Shown here in pieces: positions 36,997 through 47,335 of a stretch of 64,000 nucleotides of DNA. Origin of the DNA: Caprella mutica (taxonomy: Eukaryota; Arthropoda; Malacostraca; Amphipoda; Caprellidae); NCBI GenBank assembly GCA_947561585.1, contig CANNZV010000326.1, positions 183,710 through 247,709 of the forward strand, given 5' to 3'. The first letter of the stretch is position 1; each line of letters begins with the position of its first letter. Both the position numbers and the translations under genes were made by a program. The notes below the pieces were generated by a model that saw only the letters and a program-made list of their open reading frames with translations, was not told the DNA's origin and did not search any database.

Positions 36997-37998
36997 CAGT
37001 ATGGGCCACAAAAATGTTTCCTCTTTTTCAAATACTTATAAATCGTTAACCAATGGACGAAAAAACTGTATTTTGGTCTCTTTTTTACTGCCTCTTATTG
37101 TTCTATTAACTAGTTTAAACTATTTTTTACTAATGGACATAGTTTAAAAATAGCTAAGCAAAGAGTGAGAGTGATTATTTTCGTCATTGCGCGAAGGTTA
37201 TTCTTAGAGCTAACTCTGTGATTTTACTTACTTATAGGCAGTGAATAAAGGAAAAAAATATAATGGTAGACATTTTAATGCACGATGTTTACACTTCTTC
37301 CTTTCCTTAGAGACTATTTGGAAATATAACAACTTCAGTGACATTTTGATCTCATTGAAGTTTTCACTCTGAATATTCGTTCTTCGCTTGTTCATTGCAT
37401 GGTTAAGGCTAGCTTTACTCATGCATTTTTAACACTGCGGAAAAAAGCTCTTCCTAAAATGTGTTCACACATGTCGTTGAAGTAAAAAATTAATATGACT
37501 TATCCATCATCGGTAAAAAAAATGGAAGTGTAAACACATTTTAAGAAGAGCTTTTCTCCGCGGTGATAAAAATGTAAGTGTGAAGTGGGCCTTAACCATG
37601 CAATAAACAAGCGAAGAACGAATATTTAAGAGTGAAAACTTCATTAAGATTAAAATGTCACTGAAGTTGTTCTATTTCGAAATAGTTTCAAAGGAAGAAC
37701 TGTAAGCGCCCTGTAATAAAATGTTTACCATTATATTTTTTCCTTTTATTCAGTGCCTTTTAGTAAGTAAAATCACAGAGTTAGCTCTAAGAATAACCTT
37801 CGTGCAATGACCAAAATAATCACCCTCACTCTTTGCCTACCTGTTCTTAAACTATGTCCATCAATTCAAAAATGTTTCTACTTGTTAATAGTACAATAAG
37901 AGGCAGAGAAAAAGAGACCAAGATCCAGTTTTTTCGTTGATTGGTTAATGATTTACAAGTATTTGAAAAAAGCGGAAACATTTTTGTGGCCCATACTG
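36997..37998. mobile_element. 1.0-kb foldback element, almost entirely palindromic
   Basis: The ends are CAGTATGGGCCACAAAAATG and its reverse complement, each abutting TA (36995-36996 and 37999-38000). Similarity between the arms continues nearly to the centre (about 37495): for instance GATTTTACTTACTTATAGGC (37211) pairs with the sequence at 37755-37775. The TA duplication and termini fit a Tc1/mariner-type MITE. It sits within LINE-A, between endonuclease and RT parts. No coding sequence is seen. Confidence 0.9.
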
Positions 37999-38000
37999 TA

Positions 38001-38945
38001 TAGTTGGCTGCATTTTGATTGATTCTGCAAATGCACTTAATCACATTCACCTACGTCAATCTCTCTAAAAAATTAAAGAAAAAGAAGTTAGAGTGATTGT
38101 CCTAACTGATTTTGCCGGCAGGTACGAATGTTCATCTAGTTTTGAGACAAAGATCACACTCGCTGCACTGCCCGATTGAACATCACAGGATGACCATAAT
38201 CAAAGAACTTTGAAATTGACAATTCTCTCCGCTGTGAGGTACCGTTCAAAATGCCGCCCTCACCAGTTTAATTTTGGCGCGTTATATGACGTTACATTTT
38301 CAGACCTTACACTACTGGGACAGTGTATGGACATCATGACCTCCAAGGTCTTGCTAGAGTCAGAAGTATACAAACTGTCAGTTTTTCTTCAAAACATTCA
38401 GTTCTACCTTCCTCAACCTTTTAAGTGCTGCACCGATTCTATTATATTCATGTAAATTTTGTTAACAACTGTAGAAGTTCCACCAGGAATTCATATTAGC
38501 GTCCGTGCTCTATTCCTCTTCAGGCTACCAGTTCCATGATCCATTAGTATTTAGGTTTCCTACGAGAACTTAAAAGTCTCTTGATGGATAATCTCGGCCA
38601 GAGCAGAATGCAGGGCAGAGATTACCGAACAAGTGGGACAGTCAAGTTCTTCAGCGGTTCTGAGGTCACGTGGTATACACTCAATACACTCAATCAAATT
38701 ATTTTGACTTATAATTCTTATTGTGCCCAATCGTCACGTTCAATATTTTTACTAACCTAAGTGAGTACTCCACCATAATGAAACGGATACATCTATGGTC
38801 CAACAGGGAGGAAGCGCCATCAATCCGCCAGCCAGATATCTCAATGCTAAGTGAAGCCAGCGATATATCAAAGTCATCCCTTCTCTCTGTAGAACAAATT
38901 TGGGTTATACCCCCGGTTACATATTTCGAAATAAGTTGAAATTAG
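38001..38945 (-). pseudogene. LINE-A: endonuclease C-terminal part and linker
   Basis: The minus reading from 38939 contains DISLASLSIEISGWRIDGAS followed by SLLDHRCIRFIMVEYS. This corresponds to the last motifs of an APE-type LINE endonuclease (D.TLAS......W.V....SDH..I.F), with the first residue of SDH changed. The region down to 38001, between endonuclease and RT, shows only scattered similarity and is broken by stops. Confidence 0.7.
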
Positions 38946-38973
38946 ATAGTCTCATAGGGAATATAATACAGTG

Positions 38974-38999
38974 TTATGCTCTTAATATAGAGCATAACT
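38974..38999. repeat. Short perfect hairpin GTTATGCTC/GAGCATAAC
   Basis: A short inverted repeat directly beside the point where the LINE-A endonuclease reading breaks off. It may mark the end of the sequence inserted between the two endonuclease halves. Confidence 0.5.
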
Positions 39000-39507
39000 T
39001 TCAATAATAAATTTGATGTTGTTATAATCAGGATGAGACTTCTAATCTTTATAAGCTATAATATCCACACTTGCTAAACTTTCCTTTCAACAAGCGCTCA
39101 CATTGAATGAATGAATTTTAGTCTTCATGACGCATGCCTCTATTCGTGAAAGGAACGGGAAGACGTACTCCAACGTCTAGTGGAAAACTTGCGCTTTTTA
39201 GTTAAACTTTTGATTTTCCTAAACTGCACGCACTTCTTTTTACGACTCAAAACATGTAACAGCGTTTCCTGTTGTTAGCATAGCAGCAGTAGGTAGTAAG
39301 AAAGAGAATAATTAACCCTAGAATGGTTAAATCATTACATGGGTGAAATTCACCACGTCTTTTTTTTTACAGGTTGGTCCAACCAAATGTGGACAATTAA
39401 AATTTAAGATTATTCAGTTATATTATGGTCATAAGAAAAACTCTAAAGACAAATGAAAAAGAAAAGCTAAATTTTTAAATGATATACAATAGTTATTCTA
39501 TATATAT

Positions 39508-39526
39508 CCTCCTCTCTCTCTCTCTC
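39508..39526. repeat. CT dinucleotide microsatellite
   Basis: A run of alternating C and T of about 18 bp. Confidence 0.9.
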
Positions 39527-39529
39527 TAA

Positions 39530-40490
39530 TATTCCGGCGGAGACTAGGAACACCTGATCACATGTGGCACACGCAGCTTCACCTTCTATTTCCGCCCATT
39601 TTATTCTTTAGATTAGAACAACCACAATTTAATAGGAAATAGCGGATATTTTCTGGTCCAAGATGGACCATATCCCAAAGTGCATTGGATTCAGATTAGG
39701 GGAATATTGCGGCCCTAATTCATTTGGCCAAAACGACTTGAAATTGTTTTTCTCCTGTACTGGAAAAGTCTGGCTAAGTGAGAGGCTGTTCCATACTGCT
39801 GAAGCGTAAATTTTTCATATCGAGAGACCCACTTTACTAAAGGAACAGCTTTATCCTTTAACATTTATAGATTATTAGTTAATTTTTAGGTGATTTTGTT
39901 TAATTTTCACAGCTGCGACAATGAAAATCAACGGGGTTTTGGGACCTATAAAGTTAACCCGTGCCCAAACCATTTTTGAAGCTGGTTTTTGTTTCCTGAA
40001 TGAAGTTCAACATTCAACAGTCACTGATTATTTGGATTCAATCCAAATCCGATCATATTAGATGTTGTGAATGGCTTTTCACGGTGAAAACTTCTTGTGA
40101 ACTTGTGGCAGTGTGCCTTCAATAAGTTCATTCAGAAGCAACTTCGATATTTTGAATTTTTTCTTTTCTGTGACTACAGATAGAATTTGTTACTTGTTTA
40201 ATTTGTTGGGCTTAACCCAAACATTCTTCACCAGCACTCTCTTGTGGTTGAATGGCTAACCTGTGTCTCTTCAGCAAGTTCTCTAGTGATTATTCCAAGG
40301 TTTCATCTCAATTTTTGTCTGAAGTTCTTAATAAGTCTTTTCGTTCTTGAGGACTTCTCTTAGGTGCTCCAGACCTTTGGCAAGCGGCTAACAGTCTTTC
40401 TGAACCTTTTCTCCGTCTGAACAACTCGCATATTTCTTTCATCTCCAAAGAAAAATTAGAGGCTGGCAGTCACTTTCAGCAATGTATTTC
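39530..40490 (-). pseudogene. mariner-type transposase relic inside LINE-A
   Basis: On the minus strand, KNFRQKLR then EETQVSHSTTRECW (about 40360-40250) resemble the HTH region (LA.E..VS..TV...L). QYGTASHLARLFQ (about 39790) matches the second catalytic box Q.DGA..H. ISSRFGQMN and IPLI*IQCTLGYGPSW (about 39740-39670) match FWP...PDLNPMD..LW. There are many stops. It lies between the N- and C-terminal halves of the LINE-A endonuclease, so it most likely arrived as an insertion. TIRs were not recognised. Confidence 0.55.
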
Positions 40491-40499
40491 GATAATATC

Positions 40500-41740
40500 A
40501 CTTAAGTTTCCAACATCAATTTTTTATGTAAGATTAATAGATTATTAGTAAGCGAGGAAGAAAACACTTTAAATTTGTAGGAAATCTGGTTATTATGTAG
40601 TCTGAAAAAGCTCATACATCTGGTAGCGTGACTGACTATTAGTATGACCGGATAATTGGAATTTCCATTTTCAAAAGATGCCTATAATGAAAGAAGAAGT
40701 TTTGTTGCGAAAAAAGTATATATTTTAGTGATCAAGGGTATCACTATTTCCAAAAGATCGTATAAATTTTGTTGTAACATCCGGGTAAAATTCTTGAGTA
40801 TTTAGTCCATTGACATGCACTTTGGTTAATCTCCTTCTGTATTTCAAAATTACGAACTTTGAAATACCCTTCAATTATTTTCTGGACTTTCTTTCACTTC
40901 TCCTGTTATTTGTTAACTCTTTCTAACACCAGTATTGTGGCACCTATATCCGCTAACGTAAAAGCTTTAAAGATTCTCTCCAGGCTCCGGTAAACTAGAT
41001 GAGTTTATGACATAATATAATAGAACTGAGGTGTAGGATCATTCTGCAAACTGCATATAATTCGGTTCAATGTATACTTTATTATTTGTTTTAAACAGTT
41101 ATACAAATCACTATTTTGATGCTGAGAAGATTGCACATTCTTTGTTTTGATTTCAAATTCAAATTTTATTAACAAACAATGAGGAGACCCTCTCTCAAGA
41201 TATAATTTGTTTACTGAAGTATATAAACGTTTCTATAATAAGTTTATAAGTTAATCCAAGTTTATATCTTTACACTGATATTAAATGGATTTATTATACC
41301 TAATACCTAGTTGAGATTCAAAACAAATGGTGTACATTCTTTTTCTTCAGACTAAAAATTAGCAAGTTGGAATTAAAATGGGTATTTTAGTGCTTTGATT
41401 ATATAAATCTTTCAAAATACAAAACTAAAAGTATGCTATCAAATTTCATGGGGCTCGCAGAAAATTTTTAAGAAACATTAGCCGCATTGATTAAAGCAAG
41501 AAAACAATTTTCTTGGAGAAGATCTTAGAGGTTACTCATTGATTTAGTGAATATAATCTAAATATTTGAATGATTAAATATAAGTGTGACACTCAGTAAT
41601 AAAGTTAAAACAAATCTGATGATCAGATGTGGATATAATGTACATATATGCCTCTTTCTATGCAACTTAAGGCATACATCAATGGGAAATTGAATTGAAA
41701 GTTGAAGCGCAATTTAAAATCATGTTGAACAAGTGTGGAC
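40500..41740. other. AT-rich sequence between LINE-A endonuclease halves
   Basis: No coding or repeat motif was recognised. By position it belongs to the material inserted into LINE-A together with the mariner relic. Confidence 0.35.
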
Positions 41741-41749
41741 ATAACAATA

Positions 41750-42030
41750 TGTTAGGAATAATCCGAATCACCTGACATGTATGCAAAAGAGCAACAGATA
41801 GAACCAATACTGCATTCCATAGCAAAATTGACCGTATCAATGTTGGTGTGGCTGGGAAAGGAACATACGTCGATAGAGGATGACACGACTATGACCGCCC
41901 TGTTTCGCTGGTTATCGAATGCAGGTGCTCGGAAAATCATGGACCTTGAAGAATTGATGGTGGCTAACAGTAGCTAAACCACAAAAAGCATATGGTTCTT
42001 GTATAAAAGCCATGAGCGTTACATTGTGTT
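41750..42030 (-). pseudogene. LINE-A: endonuclease N-terminal part
   Basis: The minus reading 41940-41752 gives RNRAVIVVSSSIDVCSFPSH, then NIDTVNFAM and CCSFAYMSGDS. This matches the first half of R1/Loa/Jockey-type LINE endonucleases (RA.I..S......LP....D.V.......I...S.YMPGD). Just upstream a frame shows NHMLFVV in place of QEPY......G. The middle of the domain (the GCDANAHH region) is missing at the break. Together with 38721-38939 it shows that one LINE was split by ~2.8 kb. Confidence 0.65.
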
Positions 42031-42359
42031 AAAGCCTTTCCTGCATTTCAACTGTGACATTGTAACTCCGATGCATATTTATTTACCATCCATGGAAAAC
42101 AACTATAATGAAAAAGAAAAGAGGGTTTAACCCTGGATCGAATATCCAGAAACGAGATTCAGGCAGTGGGACCTGCTTTCACGCCCCACGACTTCCGTTG
42201 GCATATGCCCACGTGGCTCATCGATGGACAAGTCATCCCCAACATCTAAAGACGTGTCAGCAGGTGATGTAAAATACGCCATACCAAAAGTAGCACCCCA
42301 TCACCGCTGGCTGAAGCTTTCGTTGCAGGCGGAGGAGCTCCCAGTGTTTCATGTCGGAA

Positions 42360-43360
42360 TTCTCGTTTGCCCGTTATTATAATTATTATTAAAATAGCAC
42401 TGGAGTTGCCAATCAATCGTCAAAAATGCAATCCCACGAGCAGTATCTGCACCAGAAAAATGAAAAAAAGGATGAGAAATATTATAGCTCAACCCAACAG
42501 GTTCGCAATAAACGAACGAGTCACCAAAACACAGATTCCGGGAGTCCATTCTGAATCTCAACATACTTTGGATTGATTCTTCTACAAAACTACAAGTTAC
42601 GAGATCCGACGATCTCAAGCAGCAGCAGCACGATTGTGCCAACGACCAACTCTCAAAGTGGCAGGTTGCATCAGATACGATTACACTGGTTATTAAACAA
42701 TAAACATCTTGTACATAATACGAAGGCCAGAAGCGAGCACGCTTATTTTACTCTACAGAGCAGATGTGCAACTCAAATCTAAACTCGGACACCAGTCTCA
42801 CACCTTGGATGTCCACATGGGAGCCTTACAATGAAAGATTGCCCACCCAACACAAGATCAATATGTAGAGTGTTTATGGTTCTAAAATAACTGACAATGA
42901 TACGCTTCGAATTGTTCAGGTTATGCTTCATATGCCACATATGGGACCACTTTTCTAAACCATCAAGATTCCTATTTAATGAGACACAAACAGCAGGAAG
43001 ATCGACTGGTTTTGGCCCCAGAGCTAAACAGATGAAAGCATCAACATAGGAGATGAAGTCATTCTCACGAAGATTTGAAAAACCAGCAGTGTAAATTGCA
43101 AAGAAAATAAGGCCAACTACACTACCCTGATGTACCTAGACACTATACCTGAACTCAGTCATCCTCCAAACTTACACTTTGTAGGTAAGAATTTCCCAAC
43201 AAATCAAAAGGATCCTACCACTAACACCTGTAGACTCAAACTTGAGCACCAAACTATGTTGAACGCCGCACTGAACTCCAACTGCATCATCACTCTTGCA
43301 CCACCCTTGATCAAAGTCCTCTAAAACAAGCACGTCACAGACAACAACGCATCCGTACAA
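42360..43360 (-). pseudogene. LINE-B: Jockey-like reverse transcriptase remnant
   Basis: The minus reading from 43360 contains STGVSGRILLICWEILTYKV (RT palm helix) and, after a break, HQGSVVGLIFFAIYTAGFS (about 43130-43075), equivalent to PQGSVLGPLLF.IY. FISYVDAFICLAL (about 43060-43020) stands for the YADD box with a one-codon loss. NRNLDGLEKWSHMWHMKHNL (42990-42930) matches the W...W....N..KS segment. It continues weakly to 42360. The upstream endonuclease was not found. It is distinct from LINE-A by motif spelling. Confidence 0.75.
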
Positions 43361-43394
43361 CCCAGCTGCTTGGGTAGGCCAACATTGGTGTAGG

Positions 43395-43485
43395 AAACGA
43401 TTTTAAGACAACTAGCCGCCAGATAATTCGCCGTGGATAATACAATGCGTGGACAACTCACCACTAGACAATCTTGCCGAGTGAT
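43395..43485. repeat. Degenerate ~15-bp array (GATAATTCGCCGTGG)
   Basis: Five or six diverged units (GACAACTAGCCGCCA, GATAATTCGCCGTGG, GACAACTCACCACTA, GACAATCTTGCCGAG). The motif is akin to the array at 34666. A copy of the ~300-bp block follows at 43630, as in array-ended elements 1 and 2, so this is probably the surviving end of a sixth-type element. Confidence 0.6.
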
Positions 43486-43629
43486 TTATGTTTTACCATC
43501 TTATACATCATCTATGATAATTATAATTTATTTGTTTCTTGTGCTGTCATGTTTTTTTGTGAGAATATTTTAGGTTGCAAAATGGTAGAGTTATTGATTT
43601 CAATTTAAAAGAAGGTTTAAAGTTTGTTA

Positions 43630-43865
43630 CGAGGGACTGCAAGAGGCGGTCAGAAAGGAAAGTGGCTTCATGAACAGAGTCACAAACCACCAGTCGCTGA
43701 AAAGATCATGGATGCAGAAAAACTACTCATGGAATTTAGTCACTTACCATAGAAAGTTATGAAAAAAAAAGCACTGATGAATGCACTCAATGATGGAAAA
43801 GGAAAATGTAGAGGTGATTTAAATTAATCCTACCTAATACAAAAATCTAAGATCTCGTAGTTGAA
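43630..43865. repeat. Copy of the dispersed ~300-bp block (copy 4, inverted)
   Basis: The reverse complement matches copies 1-3: CTACGAGATCTTAGATTTT, TTAGGTAGGATTAA, TTTCTATGGTAAGTGACTA and TTTTTCTGCATCCATGA. Plus-strand reading gives RGTARGGQKGKWLHEQSHK and MDAEKLLMEFSHLP before a stop, the longest open stretch among the copies. This is the best material for identifying a parent protein. I do not recognise it with confidence. Confidence 0.65.
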
Positions 43866-43869
43866 GAAC

Positions 43870-45950
43870 ATTTTATTTGCAGTGATGTTCTAGTTCTGAA
43901 CTAGTGTAATTTTTGCTGGTTACTAAATGAATTAAGAAGACACCTGAACTTGTTTTCTTTCAAATAGCAGAGCATTTTTAGCAGAATACTTTCAAACCTG
44001 GCATAAGAAAAGTTTAATTGTAAATTTACAATATCCATTCCAAAGTAATAATAGTTCAGATCATATGATTATTAAAGAAAGATATTTCATTTTACTTTTG
44101 AAAAAGGAAAAATAAACATTTTCAACTAGGGATAAGAAAATAAAACAATTAATTTACAACATGCATTCTATCGTGTTAGGCGAAGAAGGATATTGGCAAT
44201 ACGCCAACAGAAAAAGAAACTACCTTTTATAATGGTAGAAAGATTATACACTCTTGCTCTCGAAAAGCAAGGGAAAGACACTTGTTGGATCGACCTCCCC
44301 ATAGGCAATCAGGTCCAACAAAAGATTTTATTTGTATATTTTTTTTAAAAACACAGATGATCGAGTGAAAACCAAATAGGACCAAACAGCCTCACGATAA
44401 AAAAATGGAACAACACAAGCGCTCGCTATCCTACTGTCATCAAACTGGGATCAATTCAGATTTCTCTACAAAACATGACCACCTGCAGGACCTCTAAAGT
44501 CATGAAAAGAAGGACTAGATCCAAACAAGTTGTCCTTATGGACTATCTACTAGATAGGACTGTTCCGACAAACCCTGAAACACTGTTTGTCGGAAGATAT
44601 CCGCCTCAAAACTTTCACATTGAGAAACCTCCGAACAACCTCAGCTACCATGTCCTTTAAAAGACCATCAGTTTCAGGAGATGTAGGGTAACGCACAGGT
44701 GAGCTCTTTTATAGAACTTTCCTGAGAGAGTCCCACCCAAATATGGGTTTTTGGTAAACAATGTGTTCTCTTTGAAAGTCAGCAACAGTCAGCACCAAAA
44801 TGACTGCAATATCAAGGTAGCGATGGTCAGTCGTACTTGATGGAGAATGCCTTAGTGGTGAGATGCAGACTGGTCACTCGTATGTCCGTTGGACGCCTCT
44901 AAGAAATAATGGAGGTTCTACTTGCTCACATCCAGGACTAGCGAACCTCACAAGGTTCATATCTTTGAAGGGACCAAACTCTCTGACCCATAATTCAGAA
45001 TCCCATACTGAATCCGAGTCCTGGAACTCAAAGACCTCATCACGGGCACAAACTCTTCCATAATTAATCCAAACTCGTTCCAACGTTAGGCTTTGACCTT
45101 CAGTACCTTCTGAGGTGGCTTTTGTTAAGAACCAGGAACATAAAATAACGATAGAATCTTACTGAAGCCTGTGAAAGGCTTAGTAGGATCAGACACCTCC
45201 GGCGTTTCAACTGAGTCGCTCACTCTATTAGAAGGTTGAATCATTAAATTTTGAAACTTCCTCTTCTGACCTGCATCCTTTCACAGGATTCTGGCCATCA
45301 GAAGTTTGTGTTTGGGTTCCAGATTTAGATGTCAAAGCGTCGTTCTCTGATTTGTATTTTCTCACCAACTTTGCCATGTCGATCTTTCTGCGCAAAGGTC
45401 TTCTAGATCCCAAAGGATTGGCGTCGACATCAGGCCGTGGAACCAGAGACACGTCAAGTAACAATTTACTTTCCACGTCCTTCGTGTGGACTTTTATGAA
45501 AAAAAATTGATTTGGACATGAGTAATGTGTGTAACATTCAGCAACCGAACAGTTCTCGAAAAAAGTCGAGGCAAAAACAGCCATGTATATGGTCTCTATT
45601 CATAAGAAAACAGCCCTCCCGCTACAGAGTTCCATAGTCCCGAAGATAGTTCACAACAGCTCATCCACTCATCCAACCCCAAGTGGATTACCAGGCCACT
45701 TGGGATATCCGAGATTCTTCTGTGTATCTTCTTCAGCGAACCTTGCATCTCCTAGGACTGACTGTACGGATACGGAGATTTGGCTCTGGCCCCATAGATT
45801 CTAGCTAGTCCAAGGCCACTGTTCAGCTTTGAACAACCATCGAGACAAAGTATTGTGTTACTTTTGAAAAGGTGAATGGTACTCGATCAAAATCACAATC
45901 TCTTGCTTAAACACCAGTCACCAACTCGTCCATAAAACGTATAACCAAAG
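43870..45950. other. Possible retroelement-derived sequence, not identified
   Basis: Minus-strand frames at 45584-45228 (118 codons, containing FFIKVHTKDVESKLLLD) and 45083-44874 are longer than expected by chance and end at related compositions. I recognise no domain. They could be parts of a LINE ORF1 or of an old gene. No termini were found. Confidence 0.3.
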
Positions 45951-46169
45951 CAGGTACATAGTTTGGCTCCCCAATCTAAATCAGCCAACAACCCCTTCGG
46001 GGTCTAGCTCCCCTCCCGGGTCCCAAACCCGACATCTCTCCTGGTGCCTGGCCATATTGGCATAAGACAGCGTCCACTCACAGACGCTGCACACCGCCAC
46101 CCTACCACTGGTTGCAGTTGCGGAACCCGCTACTATCCTTGTTATCCCCTACCATGCCTAGCGTATTTA
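45951..46169 (-). pseudogene. LINE-C copy 1, probable 3' tail left of the hAT insertion
   Basis: GC-richer sequence that stops at the target duplication of the hAT-type element. The LINE-C reading (minus) resumes on the other side at 50221. By position it should be the downstream part or 3' UTR of the same LINE. The phrase CCTCCCGGGTCCCAAACCC lies here. I see no conserved protein motif, so the assignment is positional. Confidence 0.4.
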
Positions 46170-46189
46170 CTCCTAGGCAGAGGTGGGCA

Positions 46190-46350
46190 GCGCTACTTTG
46201 AAAAGCAGCGGCGCTGCCGCTACTTTGAAAAGCAGCGGCGCTGCCGCTACATGTATAATATTGCAGCGGCGCTGCTGCTACCGCTACATTTTCAGAAAAG
46301 CAGCGGCGCTGCTGCTTCCGCTACAGCATAATGTAGCGGCAGCGCTACGG
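46190..46350. repeat. GC-rich subterminal repeats of the hAT element (left)
   Basis: A 27-bp unit built on AAAAGCAGCGGCGCTGCCGC is repeated twice, then diverged copies follow. The unit is itself largely palindromic. The counterpart at the right end spans about 50065-50200. Confidence 0.8.
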
Positions 46351-46779
46351 CGCTCATATATGCTTTAAAATTGAATTTATTATTTTTACGGCCACTTACA
46401 AGGAAGAAATTAATTGTTGATCCTCTGAAAATGTTTACATGCAAGAATAGGGACAAATACGAAATAGCTACGAGACATAACTATCATTGAACGAGAGAGA
46501 ACTCAAGAGGAAACCATTGGAAACTAGTGATGCAGTGTGGAAAAACCACACACTGTAGAATACTGAAACTAATTGCCTCATATGTTTCACCTGCTATCAG
46601 GCCTCTTTCAAAGGATGCACATAAGGTTACTATGGGTCGAGAAGTATCTTAAGACTCATTACCAAACAGTACTCTACAAAAACAAAATGCATGCAAACTC
46701 TCGACGGCCCTGACTGATGGGCTAAAGCTTAGCTCCCTCATGCCTCACCACATCGCAAACGAATTTGACGTCAACATGG

Positions 46780-47260
46780 AAGTGAAGGTGTGATAATTTG
46801 AGCTGGGATCATTGATAATGAATTGGTCGGATCTTCCAGGATTCCAGAAGGAGTGAAAATAAATTCTGCTAATTATATTAACTTTTTGAATTGTGGATTT
46901 TTTCATTGACTGAAAAGGAAACCTGCTGCGATAAAAAAAAAAGTTATTTTCGTACATAACAACGCTCCTTCTCACTCTACTAAGGTAACTGTGAATTTCC
47001 TTAGGAGTAATAAGTTCGTCAATGACAAGTTGGTAGTATTGCCCAGTCTTTCTCTAGATTCAAACACAATTGAATTGCTTCAGTCCATCCTGAAGCAGAA
47101 TGTGTATGTGCGAAATCGTCAGTTCTCGTCGAAAGATGAGCTCTGAAAGGATACTGAAGACTCTTGTAAGACGATACCGTCTGATACAATTGAGAAATTG
47201 ACAGATTTGATGGATAAGCGTCTTTTTAAAATGGTGGAAAAATGGGGAAATTAAACCGGA
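46780..47260 (+). pseudogene. Tc1-like transposase remnant within the hAT element
   Basis: The plus reading shows GIIDNELVGSSRIPEGVKIN (about 46812-46870) and SANYINFLNCGFF. VIFVHNNAPSHSTK (about 46945) matches the catalytic box QDNAP.H with D replaced by N. VVLPSLSLDSNTIELLQSIL (about 47030-47095) stands for WP..SPDLNPIE..W. KTIPSDTIEKLTDLMDKRLF closes the domain before the stop at 47252. Frameshifts and a stop occur, and the acidic residues are partly lost. Confidence 0.75.
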
Positions 47261-47335
47261 TATTGACTTGAAATTAGCAGTTAAACTACACATGAACGCT
47301 ATTGCTAAAAAAAATTACAATATTTATAGAATTAT

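Noticed and set aside
41777..41977. Plus-strand 66-codon frame with good composition
   Set aside because: The minus strand of the same segment matches the LINE endonuclease, so the plus frame is its shadow.
46044..46368. Frames encoding repeated SSGAAAT-like segments
   Set aside because: These are translations of the GC-rich subterminal repeats of the hAT element, not a protein gene.
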